Positions 1 to 7,237 of a stretch of DNA of 64,000 bases are shown here, piece by piece. Each line of letters begins with the position of its first letter. The first letter of the stretch is position 1. A program made the position numbers and the translations under genes. Under the pieces are notes generated by a model that had not been told where the DNA came from, did not search any database, and saw nothing but the letters and a program-made list of their open reading frames with translations. The stretch spans positions 1,798,001-1,862,000 of the forward strand of contig AP024096.1 of assembly GCA_015099395.1 (NCBI GenBank), given 5' to 3'. The DNA is from Ktedonobacteria bacterium brp13. GTDB lineage: Bacteria > Chloroflexota > Ktedonobacteria > Ktedonobacterales > Ktedonobacteraceae.

Positions 1-340
1 AGCGTGTGCTCAAGTGCTCACGTCGTGCCAGTCACTCGTCCGCCAGGCACTGCCGCCAGGCACTGCGCTTTTGGCAGGAGACCCGGGAGACAACTGAGAG
101 CCAGCTGGTGCATGGACTCTCGGTAGCAGTGACATCGGATTGAAGAGCGCGAGCATCTAAGCCGTGTTATCAACCTGCTAGCGTCGAGTGTGCTCGTTGG
201 GCAGAAAAAGCCTGCAGGCCGCAGAAAACGGTAGTGTGTAGACAACCAAGAAGAGCAATCGTCATAGCCTGGCCAGCTGAGACCTGCATGACGATTGCTC
301 GTCCCTCTGGGTGATGAACCTGTCTGCTTAACGTACCTGC
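1..340. other. Non-coding left edge with a hairpin
   Basis: No convincing gene is seen. Around 40-68 a 13-14 bp unit (CCGCCAGGCACTG) is tandemly repeated. At 253-265 and 288-300 there is a perfect 13-bp inverted repeat (GAGCAATCGTCAT). It lies just downstream of the minus-strand gene that ends at 341, so it may act as its transcription terminator, although only a weak T-tract follows on that strand. Confidence 0.4.
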
Positions 341-1102
341 TTAACGTGCCCCGGCCAGCGCGGGAACTTTCACTTTGCTGACAACCCACTGGTCGCGCAG
401 TATTCTGCGTCGTTCACGGCGACTACCAGGACGTGGACGCCTATCGTATTTGTGTAGTTCTTCCTCGGCAGCCATGGTCTGCCAGCCAAGGCCAGTTTGC
501 AGATCCAATACGGTGCAAAGCCCAGCGGGAAGCAGCCCAAATGGCTTCTCTATCACATCGCACTGATCAAACTGAGTGCTGTTCGGCGTACGGAAGCTCT
601 CAAACCATGCTGGATAGACGAAATCTGAAACACGGACATCGTCTATCGTGTAGCTGTTCGCCTCCGATTGACAGGGACTGCAGATTTCATAGGCGTAGAG
701 GAGCGATGAATCACGACGCTGTACAGATGCCATCAGATTGATGTCAGGATCCGCAAGCGTTTCCAGTAAGATATGGCTGGCGGTCACCGTCCATTGGTAG
801 CCCATCTGCTTATCAGGACTCACGAAGACCTTTCCCAGTGGGAGCCCCTGGTTCGTCAGATCATGATAACCGAGCGCCACCGCCTGGTCTGGGTTATCAA
901 GCAGAACCACCCACCACTTCTGCATCGGAAGCTGTTGCGTGGTCGCAGAAACGAATTCAATATCTGCATCCATGCCCCATGCCGGAGCAAAATCGCGACG
1001 GATTTGCGTTTGTAGCGCTGGCAGAGCCGATTGCACTTCCTGATCGGTCACCTGCGTCGAGGCGTTAATGAGCGCAATTTGAATGTTTGCCATGTTTGCC
1101 AT
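341..1102 (-). CDS. Hypothetical protein with a degenerate SHxxLE-type motif
   Basis: This 253-aa protein is not assigned to a named family. The start at 1102 is preferred over the upstream ATG at 1162 because an AAGGG ribosome-binding site sits 7 nt ahead of it. Residues 109-115 read SHILLET, followed by LADPD. From memory this resembles the SHExLEMLxDP signature of small zinc-metalloprotease-like proteins, but the first Glu is replaced by Ile, so activity is doubtful. There is no signal peptide or membrane segment, and the C-terminus is basic (RPRPGSRRERRR). It stands alone on its strand, with a hairpin just past its stop. The reading frame is sound; the function is unknown. Confidence 0.6.
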   Translation of the reverse strand: MANMANIQIALINASTQVTDQEVQSALPALQTQIRRDFAPAWGMDADIEFVSATTQQLPMQKWWVVLLDNPDQAVALGYHDLTNQGLPLGKVFVSPDKQMGYQWTVTASHILLETLADPDINLMASVQRRDSSLLYAYEICSPCQSEANSYTIDDVRVSDFVYPAWFESFRTPNSTQFDQCDVIEKPFGLLPAGLCTVLDLQTGLGWQTMAAEEELHKYDRRPRPGSRRERRRILRDQWVVSKVKVPALAGAR

Positions 1103-1900
1103 GTATTTTCCCTTGCTTTCTTGAAACGTCCATTGGACACGCTGTATGTCGCTGTATGTCATGGAGGGAGACGTGTCCTGTTGTTCCTGGCGCGAGTCTC
1201 CTCGATCTCACTTCATCTCACCTTGTCTCCCTCGGTCTCTCCCACGAGGCATCAAGCTAGCGTGCCTTATATTGGGGGAGCGAAGGCCTCATTGGAGCCT
1301 TTAGGTATCATACTTCGCCATATGACCCTTGAAGGGGGTGGGCAGCCGAAGTGGGCAAAAAAGCCGATCAAATTTTTAAAAGATCTGGCCTGTAGCGCTG
1401 GACAAAGGGATTGACGCTCCTGCTTTTTTGCTCATTTCGACTGCCCAAGGGTTTCAACACTCATGTGACGGAGTGTCTACGGAGTGTCTTAGGTCTAGTA
1501 TACGAATTGTGTGAATAGAAGGTGGTCTCTTGCGTGGAGAGAGCCCAGAAGAGAATTTCGCCACACCATAACCTACATTCCTGCGAATTTTGGAATGAAA
1601 TGGCTCACCCGCACGTTGCATGATCAGGGATGTGGTATAAAGGGATGTGGTATGATAGGAAGAAATAGAGCTTCATCACCATTGACCCCTTTTCACTCAA
1701 AACCATGCCATTCATACAACAACTTCTTCCTGGTACAGATAAGAGAAAAGCCCGGAAGCCAGGTCTAGACCGAGTTTAGCATCTTCTCGCTGTACTTCAT
1801 TACACAAAAATCGGCATGGCATCAACGTCATGAGAAGTTGATCGTTATTTTTCGACGTGTTCGCAGTTGTGTGACTGTCGTTATTACTCGAACCCCATGA
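1103..1900. other. Intergenic region, no gene recognised
   Basis: Short open frames here have no recognisable protein character. Visible sequence features are a direct repeat GCTGTATGTC at 1140-1160, a CT-rich stretch near 1200-1245, and a repeated GGGATGTGGTAT unit at about 1627-1651. It probably contains promoters for the flanking genes, but none can be fixed by eye. Confidence 0.4.
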
Positions 1901-1915
1901 TGGAGGAGGGCTATC

Positions 1916-2116
1916 ATGCAACCGACCATGCAACCGACATGCCTTCAATGTGGCCAGCCTATTAAGATCATCCCAGGACACAGACGACGGTGCTATTGCA
2001 ACAAGCAATGCAAACAAATGGCCTATAGAAGAAGACAAGGACAGCAGGCACGTCCAACCAAACAGGAGACAACGATGGATGAGAGGGTACTGAGAGAGCG
2101 ATTGGGTGGTGGTTAG
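1916..2116 (+). pseudogene. Small zinc-finger ORF truncated by IS1
   Basis: The ORF encodes 66 aa with CLQCG followed by YCNKQCKQ and then a basic AYRRRQ stretch: four cysteines in CxxC...CxxxC spacing, like the N-terminal zinc-binding segment of small DNA-binding proteins. It has a good ribosome-binding site (GGAGGAGGG). Its last codons (GGG-stop) lie inside the left inverted repeat of the IS1 element starting at 2105, so the original C-terminus was cut off by the insertion. No continuation is recognisable beyond 3033. Confidence 0.55.
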
Positions 2117-2882
2117 ATAGTAAGTGATGGGATACAATAGAGAGCATGATTCAAGAAACGAAGACGTTTGAATGTCGTGTCTGTAAAAGTCCAAACATAA
2201 TCAGAAACGGAACGAACCGCTGTGGAACAGCCCAGTACCATTGCAAGGACTGTGGCACCTATCGGGTGCTCTCGCCAAAGCCAGTTTATTCGGAAACCGA
2301 CAAACAAACGGTGCTCCGGGCTGGCTTGGAGCGTTGCAGTTTGCGTGGCGTTGAGCGCATCTTTGATATCCCCCGGCAGACAGTGGTTCGCTGGATCAGC
2401 ACGCATATCCAGAAACTGCCCACGGTAGCAGATACACTCCTGCCAGCATCCCCAGATGACATTCTTGAACTCGATGAGGTGTGGAGTTTTGTGCTGAAAA
2501 AAGCTGACCCACGGTGGTTGTGGACAGCGATGTGCCGACGGACACGCCAAATCGTGGCATTTGCCATTGGCGACCGCGGCAAAGCAACATGCCTTCGTTT
2601 GTGGAAGGCCATCCCGGATGAATACAAACACTGCCATACGTTCAGTGATTTTTGGACAGTCTATCAACATGTCTTCCCCGCAGAAACCCATCATGGTGTT
2701 GGAAAAGAAACTGGGGAGACAGCCCATATGGAACGGTGGAACAATACCCTGCGTCAGCGGATGAGTCGCTACGTTCGACAGACGTTGTCCTTTTCCAAAT
2801 CCGATCTCACTCATCAGATGTTTACCCAGTGGTTTATTGTTCAATATAACCTGGACCTATCACTTACTATCTGACCACTACC
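2105..2882 (+). mobile_element. IS1-family insertion sequence
   Basis: The element is bounded by 24-bp terminal inverted repeats, 2105-2128 and 2859-2882, matching at 22 of 24 positions (shared core AGATAGTAAGTGAT). It encloses one intact transposase gene. Length is 778 bp, typical of IS1. No clear 8-9 bp target duplication is seen, and the right end is followed by a second copy of its last 149 bp. Confidence 0.88.
2146..2874 (+). CDS. IS1-family transposase
   Basis: This single-frame transposase of 242 aa catalyses movement of the surrounding element. It has an N-terminal zinc ribbon (CRVCKSPNIIRNG then YHCKDCG, residues ~9-39), a helix-turn-helix (SLRGVERIFDIPRQTVVRWI, ~67-86), and a DDE catalytic domain with ELDEVWSF, the TFSDFW segment and the GETAHMERWNNTLRQR motif that carries the terminal catalytic Glu. 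Unlike classical E. coli IS1 (insA-insB' frameshift) it is read without a frameshift. It appears intact and is related to the broken IS1 copy at 57.4-58.2 kb. Confidence 0.92.
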   Translation: MIQETKTFECRVCKSPNIIRNGTNRCGTAQYHCKDCGTYRVLSPKPVYSETDKQTVLRAGLERCSLRGVERIFDIPRQTVVRWISTHIQKLPTVADTLLPASPDDILELDEVWSFVLKKADPRWLWTAMCRRTRQIVAFAIGDRGKATCLRLWKAIPDEYKHCHTFSDFWTVYQHVFPAETHHGVGKETGETAHMERWNNTLRQRMSRYVRQTLSFSKSDLTHQMFTQWFIVQYNLDLSLTI

Positions 2883-3031
2883 CGGTGGAACAATACCCTG
2901 CGTCAGCGGATGAGTCGCTACGTTCGACAGACGTTGTCCTTTTCCAAATCCGATCTCACTCATCAGATGTTTACCCAGTGGTTTATTGTTCAATATAACC
3001 TGGACCTATCACTTACTATCTGACCACTACC
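2734..3031 (+). repeat. 149-bp tandem duplication of the IS1 right end
   Basis: Bases 2734-2882 are repeated directly as 2883-3031. The unit starts inside the transposase gene at the ERWNN codons and ends exactly at the IS terminus, so there are two right inverted repeats in tandem (2859-2882 and 3008-3031). The copies look identical, so the event is recent. Confidence 0.88.
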
Positions 3032-3033
3032 CG

Positions 3034-3339
3034 CTTCTCTAGAGAGCTTACATCCTCCCCTAAGGGGAGAGTCAAGAGAAATCTCTTTCTATCGAGCGAA
3101 ATGGCAAAGTTGACTCCGTTTTCTCCCCAGATCAGAAGGGGTCAGCGTATCCAAACTTTAGCGTACACTTTTCAAGTTTGGATACGCTGACCCCTAAATT
3201 GGCCCTCCCTCTTTTTGAGACAAACCTGAGAGGAATCTAGCGGGAGAGAAACGAATGGACACTCTATCGCTCCTTGCTTCGTATGTGCTCACAAACCTCC
3301 TTCACATTTGGCCTTGCAAAAAGATTCACTTCGTATTAT
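3034..3339. other. Intergenic region with a small hairpin
   Basis: No gene is seen. A short palindrome, CTCCCCTAAGGGGAG, lies at about 3056-3070, followed by the longer inverted repeat annotated separately at 3138-3194. The remainder leads into the tetR promoter and operator. Confidence 0.4.
3138..3194. repeat. 57-bp mini-element with perfect 21-bp inverted repeats
   Basis: Arms 3138-3158 and 3174-3194 are perfect reverse complements beginning GGGGTCAGCGTATCC, with a 15-nt centre. The long perfect arms ending in GGGG/CCCC look like two fused transposon ends rather than a terminator, as there is no T-tract. Confidence 0.75.
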
Positions 3340-3361
3340 AATGAGTAAGTACTTAGTCATT
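3340..3361. promoter_or_regulatory. TetR operator 1 (tetR promoter)
   Basis: 22-bp imperfect palindrome AATGAGT-N8-AGTCATT, 19 bp upstream of the tetR start. It is one of three sites in this locus with the same arm sequence and spacing, one mismatch from the consensus right arm ACTCATT. This suggests autoregulation. Confidence 0.72.
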
Positions 3362-3380
3362 AGCCCGGTGGTGATAGTGT

Positions 3381-3953
3381 ATGGCAAGACCCAAAAGTCC
3401 AGAGAAACGCAACGCTCTCCTGGCGGCAGCAATTGAACTGATTGCCGAGCAGGGCTTGAGCGTTCCCACGTCTAAAATCGCGCAGGTTGCAGGCGTCTCA
3501 GAAGGGACTCTGTTTACCTACTTTGAGACCAAGGAGCGGTTGCTCAACGAGCTGTACCTGGCGCTGAAGGGTGAGGAACGCGAGAAATTGATGCGCGATT
3601 ATCCCTTTCAGGCGAGCTTGGAGGAGCGTGCGCGTCACTTCTGGAATACGTATGTTGCTTTCGGCGTGAACCATCCGGACAAATACAAGGTGGCGCTCCT
3701 GTTGCGCTTTTCGGATCACATCAATGAACAGGTCAAGCGTCTGGGAAGCGAGGGATACGAAGCGCAGGGGGCGATGGTGCTAGAATGCCTTAGTCGCGGG
3801 GCCCTCAAGGACCAGCCGACTGAATTTGGTGTTGCCTTACTCATCTCACTCATGAATATGACGGTTGAGTTGATTCTCCAACATCCTGCGGAAGCCAAGC
3901 GCTTCCGTGACGCTGGTTTTACTGCTTTCTGGCATGCAGTGACAACGACTTAA
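3381..3953 (+). CDS. TetR/AcrR-family transcriptional regulator
   Basis: This 190-aa regulator has an N-terminal helix-turn-helix at residues ~10-50 (AAIELIAEQG, SKIAQVAGVSEGTLFTYFETKERLL), the classic TetR_N arrangement, followed by a helical ligand-binding domain. It sits directly downstream of operator 1. Two matching operators precede the aldo/keto reductase genes at 4101 and 5730, so it probably represses itself and both reductases, with release by an electrophile or aldehyde; the inducer is inferred, not shown. Its last ~43 bp are duplicated at 5620-5662 just ahead of the second reductase. Confidence 0.9.
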   Translation: MARPKSPEKRNALLAAAIELIAEQGLSVPTSKIAQVAGVSEGTLFTYFETKERLLNELYLALKGEEREKLMRDYPFQASLEERARHFWNTYVAFGVNHPDKYKVALLLRFSDHINEQVKRLGSEGYEAQGAMVLECLSRGALKDQPTEFGVALLISLMNMTVELILQHPAEAKRFRDAGFTAFWHAVTTT

Positions 3954-3970
3954 TTTTTTTTACTTTGTTA

Positions 3971-3992
3971 AATGAGTGCCTGGTTACTCATT
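3971..3992. promoter_or_regulatory. TetR operator 2
   Basis: Perfect-armed palindrome AATGAGT-N8-ACTCATT in the tetR-reductase gap, with the same 22-bp length as operators 1 and 3. It lies just upstream of the reductase remnant at 4012 and the intact reductase at 4101. Confidence 0.75.
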
Positions 3993-4011
3993 AAAAAGAA
4001 AGGAATGTTCG

Positions 4012-4113
4012 ATGCCTTTACACTCCTCTATTACGCTGGGAACATCTGGCTTGCGGGTGAGTCGAAAGTTGTCTATTTTTATTCCCAATGAGGAGGCAAT
4101 ATGCAATATATAA
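4012..4113 (+). pseudogene. Remnant of an aldo/keto reductase N-terminus
   Basis: A 33-codon frame with a ribosome-binding site (AAGGA) starts MPLHSSITLGTSGLRVSRK. LGTSGLRVSR is the standard opening of aldo/keto reductases, but the frame leaves homology after about 19 residues and stops at 4113. It overlaps the start of the intact reductase at 4101. It looks like the stub of the original target gene behind operator 2, later replaced by the present gene. Confidence 0.6.
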
Positions 4114-5141
4114 AGCTCGGTCACACTGGCCTCGATGTCTCCCCTATTTGCATCGGCTGTATGGGCTTTGGTGATCCTTCTCGTGGCCACCCAACCTGGG
4201 CGCTCGGCGAGGAAGACAGCCGCCCGTTGATCCGATACGCGATCGAGGCTGGCATCAACTTCTTCGACACCGCCAACCTCTATTCGCAGGGGACGAGCGA
4301 AGAAACTCTGGGCAGGGCGCTAAAGGATTTCACCAATCGTGACAGTGTGGTCATCGCCACCAAGCTACGCGCACCCATGCGGACTGGCCCCAACGCTGGC
4401 GGCTTGTCGCGTAAGGCGATCATGACAGAGATCGACCATAGTCTGAGGCGGCTTGGCACCGATTATATCGATCTTTACCAAATCCATCGTCGCGATCAAA
4501 CGACGCCATGGGAGGAGACGCTAGAGGCGCTCCATGATCTCGTGAAGATGGGCAAAGTGCGCTATCTCGGTGCCTCCTCAATGATGGCCTGGGAGTTCAG
4601 CAAGGCGCTTCATCTGCAAAAGGAAAACGGCTGGGCACGCTTCGTGTCGATGCAGGATACCTATAATTTGCTCGCCCGCGAGGAAGAGCACGAGATGTTG
4701 CCGCTCTGTGCCGACGAAGGCGTTCAAACCATCGTCTATAGTCCACTTGCACGCGGCCGCTTGGCCCGGCCATGGGGCACTACCACCGCTCGCTCAGAAA
4801 TCGAGCCTTATACAGCCACACTCTATGAGGCAACGGCGGCGAGCGATCAGAAAATCGTCGAGGCGGTGGGCACAGTTGCGGCGGAACGTGGTGTCAGTCG
4901 AGCGCAGATCGCACTTGCCTGGCTGCGACGCCATCCAGTTGTTGCCGCGCCAATCGTGGGCGTGCTCAGAACCAGCCACATCGATGAGGCGATCGCGGTG
5001 CTCTCGATCACGTTGACCGATGACGAGGCGGCTCGACTGGAAGCATCTTATACTCCGCGTCGCGACATCCAGGGTGTATCTGATTCGGCCGTGCTGGCCC
5101 GCATGATGGCAGCAGTCGGGGTCAAAACTGCCTCTGCCTGA
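4101..5141 (+). CDS. Aldo/keto reductase (NADPH-dependent oxidoreductase)
   Basis: A 346-aa cytosolic TIM-barrel oxidoreductase. The catalytic tetrad is visible as Asp56 (FFDTANLY), Tyr61, Lys88 (ATKLR) and His129 (QIHRR). The family reduces aldehydes and ketones with NADPH. The conserved GKVRYLGASS segment and C-terminal PIVGVLRTSH cofactor region are present, so the enzyme should be active. It starts at an ATG preceded by GAGGAG. It lies downstream of TetR operator 2 and probably belongs to that regulon; the substrate is unknown. Confidence 0.92.
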   Translation: MQYIKLGHTGLDVSPICIGCMGFGDPSRGHPTWALGEEDSRPLIRYAIEAGINFFDTANLYSQGTSEETLGRALKDFTNRDSVVIATKLRAPMRTGPNAGGLSRKAIMTEIDHSLRRLGTDYIDLYQIHRRDQTTPWEETLEALHDLVKMGKVRYLGASSMMAWEFSKALHLQKENGWARFVSMQDTYNLLAREEEHEMLPLCADEGVQTIVYSPLARGRLARPWGTTTARSEIEPYTATLYEATAASDQKIVEAVGTVAAERGVSRAQIALAWLRRHPVVAAPIVGVLRTSHIDEAIAVLSITLTDDEAARLEASYTPRRDIQGVSDSAVLARMMAAVGVKTASA

Positions 5142-5424
5142 CACCGATGCGGAGCCGCCCTCAGGCCGTCTGTATAGTTGCTCATTTCCAACGTTGGAAA
5201 TGACCCTATTCGTGGAAGTAGAGCAGAGATTCGTTTCCAATAACAGATACTAGTGTGTAAATTACATTGCTTCTGTCGCAGAATTATCAAACTCTGAGTC
5301 GTAAAACTCCTGTTCTTCTCCTGCCCTGCAAGCTTTCCAGAAAGCGGAAACATGAGAAGAAGATATGACACGAAATAGTGCCGGACTTACGACATGAAGC
5401 GACGTAATTTACACTCGTCGCCCT
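5142..5424. other. Intergenic region
   Basis: No gene is seen. A loose inverted repeat (GTGTAAATTAC near 5253 and GTAATTTACAC near 5404) is visible and may be debris of an older element nested next to the MITE-like repeat that follows. Confidence 0.3.
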
Positions 5425-5620
5425 AAATGTAAATCCCAGAATTAGATGAGGGCAAAATTGTACAATTATCTGCGGTAAAGCAAAGAACTCTTCAGCCATA
5501 CCAACATCATTTTACTGGCTTACAAAGCGCTTTGAGCAACCAAGGCAAGAAAAAGGTGCAGGCGAATATTACCTCAGATAATTGTACAATTTGCCCTCAT
5601 CTAATGATCGCATTTACATT
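5425..5620. repeat. 196-bp MITE-like element with ~46-bp inverted ends
   Basis: Ends 5425-5471 and 5574-5620 are near-perfect reverse complements. Both begin AAATGTAAAT and share ATTAGATGAGGGCAAA and TTGTACAATTATCT, differing by one A and a few internal bases. No ORF lies inside. The right end abuts the duplicated tetR 3' fragment exactly, so insertion or recombination occurred at that junction. Confidence 0.72.
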
Positions 5621-5662
5621 TCCGTGACGCTGGTTTTACTGCTTTCTGGCATGCAGTGACAA
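5620..5662 (+). repeat. Duplicated 3' end of the upstream tetR gene
   Basis: These 43 bp are identical to 3903-3945 inside the tetR gene at 3381-3953. The copy is followed, as in the original, by a short AT-rich stretch and an AATGAGT palindrome. A second tetR-operator-reductase cassette once existed here, or the promoter segment was copied. Confidence 0.8.
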
Positions 5663-5687
5663 AGATGTAAAAATTTTCACCTCATTA

Positions 5688-5709
5688 AATGAGTGTCTAT
5701 TCACTCATT
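5688..5709. promoter_or_regulatory. TetR operator 3
   Basis: AATGAGT-N8-ACTCATT, 20 bp upstream of the second reductase start. It has the same arms and spacing as operator 2, arguing that the GC-rich reductase was placed under the same regulator. Confidence 0.75.
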
Positions 5710-5729
5710 TAAACAAAAGGAGATCGACA

Positions 5730-6758
5730 ATGCATTATCGCACCCTCGGCCGCACTGGCATCCAGGTCAGCCCATACGCTCTCGGCGCCATGATGTTCGG
5801 TGCCATGGGCAACCCCGACCACGACGACTCGATCCGCATCATCCACAAAGCGCTCGATGCAGGCATCAACCTGATCGACACGGCCGACGTGTACTCCCTC
5901 GGCGAGTCCGAGGAGATCGTCGGCAAGGCGCTGAAGGGCCGTCGGGACGACGTCGTGCTCGCGACAAAGTTCGCCAACCCCATGGGTGACGCCCCGAACC
6001 GACGGGGCGCATCGCGTCGGTGGATCATCGCCGAGGTCGAGCACTCGCTGCGGCGGCTGCAGACCGACTACATCGACCTGTACCAGTACCACCGACCCGA
6101 CACGGAGACCGACATCGAGGAGACGCTGTCCGCGCTCTCCGACCTCGTGCACAGCGGCAAAGTGCGCACGATCGGAACCTCGAAGCTCCCGGCCATCGAC
6201 ATCGTCGAGGCGCAGTGGATCGCCGAGCGCCGCGGCTTCGAGCGCTTCCGGAGCGAGCAGCCACCGTACTCCATCCTGAACCGGGGCATCGAGCGCGATG
6301 TCCTCCCCGTCGCTGAGCGGTACGGCATGGGCACCATCGTCTGGAGCCCGCTGGCGCAGGGGTTGCTCACCGGCCGCGTGCGCAAGGGGCAGCAGTCCAA
6401 CCTGCGCCGCAGCGGCCACTACTACGCCCACCTTCGCGACGAGCGCCGCATCGACATCGTGGAGCAGCTCATCCCGCTCGCGGACGAGGCCGGCATGTCG
6501 CTGACCCACATGGCGATGGCGTTCGCGATCGCGCATCCTGGCGTGACCGCCGCCCTCCTCGGCCCGCGCACAATGGAACAGCTCGACGACCTGCTCGCCG
6601 GCGCCGAGGTCGTGCTAAGCGACGAGATCCTCGATCGCATCGACGAGATCGTCCCGCCCGGCACCGACGTCGGCCAGCTCGACATGGCGTATAACCCACC
6701 CGCCGTCGTGAAGCCGGCACTGCGGCGACGCCCGATCGACGAACGGACCGCCGCGTAA
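5730..6758 (+). CDS. Aldo/keto reductase, GC-rich, probably acquired
   Basis: This 342-aa aldo/keto reductase has tetrad residues Asp50 (LIDTADVY), Tyr55, Lys80 (ATKFA) and His121 (YQYHR), so it should be active. The ribosome-binding site is AAGGAG. Codons are strikingly G/C-ending and the whole gene is clearly richer in G+C than its neighbours; this composition runs on to about 6995, as expected for recent transfer from a high-GC donor such as an actinobacterium (inference). It is only moderately similar to the reductase at 4101, so it is not a simple duplicate. Operator 3 lies directly upstream. Confidence 0.92.
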   Translation: MHYRTLGRTGIQVSPYALGAMMFGAMGNPDHDDSIRIIHKALDAGINLIDTADVYSLGESEEIVGKALKGRRDDVVLATKFANPMGDAPNRRGASRRWIIAEVEHSLRRLQTDYIDLYQYHRPDTETDIEETLSALSDLVHSGKVRTIGTSKLPAIDIVEAQWIAERRGFERFRSEQPPYSILNRGIERDVLPVAERYGMGTIVWSPLAQGLLTGRVRKGQQSNLRRSGHYYAHLRDERRIDIVEQLIPLADEAGMSLTHMAMAFAIAHPGVTAALLGPRTMEQLDDLLAGAEVVLSDEILDRIDEIVPPGTDVGQLDMAYNPPAVVKPALRRRPIDERTAA

Positions 6759-7097
6759 GGCGAATCGAATCCGCGTTGCGGGGGGATGCGTGTCCCTATC
6801 GCACGCACACCGCCAGGGGCGTCATCTCGATCCGCCTCGTGCGCCCGTCGGCAGGACGAACCGCCTGTCGGTGGGTGCATTGACACATAGAACGCGGTCA
6901 GCGCTCTGCCGTCTGTCCGCTCCGGGAGCGGTGTACCACCAGTTCCCACGGGCACAGTCTGGCGATTCATCCCGATGAACGCCTGCTGGTGTGTGAATTT
7001 CGGAATTCGGTGAGCGAAAATGTGGTAATGACGTGGTCGCTTCGGTTTCTTTGACGGAACCGCTCACCGAATTGTCAAAATTCCCACTCACCGAATC
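6759..7097. other. Intergenic: GC-rich tail of the imported segment, then IS debris
   Basis: GC-rich, non-coding sequence continues to about 6995. A perfect 13-bp inverted repeat (AATTCGGTGAGCG at 7004-7016, complement at 7061-7073) follows, and the motif CTCACCGAAT occurs again near 7088. These look like old transposon ends. No gene is supported. Confidence 0.4.
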
Positions 7098-7228
7098 GAT
7101 CTGGCTCACATTTGGTGATAAAAGCTCATCAGCAGCTCCCTTTGAAGAACTTCAACCGCTCCAGAAGCGATTTCCTGAGGCCTTTTCATAGCTCTGCAAT
7201 ATATGAATCACCAAATGTGAGCCAGATC
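7098..7228. repeat. 131-bp MITE-like element with perfect 22-bp inverted ends
   Basis: Ends 7098-7119 and 7207-7228 are perfect reverse complements (GATCTGGCTCACATTTGGTG...). There is no coding capacity. It lies immediately upstream of the 5'-truncated IS4 transposase. Confidence 0.75.
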
Positions 7229-7237
7229 CACCCTTGA

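Noticed and set aside
5709..6536. Long minus-strand frame opposite the second aldo/keto reductase (275 aa)
   Set aside because: Antisense shadow of a GC-rich gene; rich in Asp/Val/Arg repeats and without any domain.
6822..7109. Open frames on either strand after the GC-rich reductase
   Set aside because: They arise from high G+C lowering stop frequency and show no protein-like composition or ribosome-binding sites.
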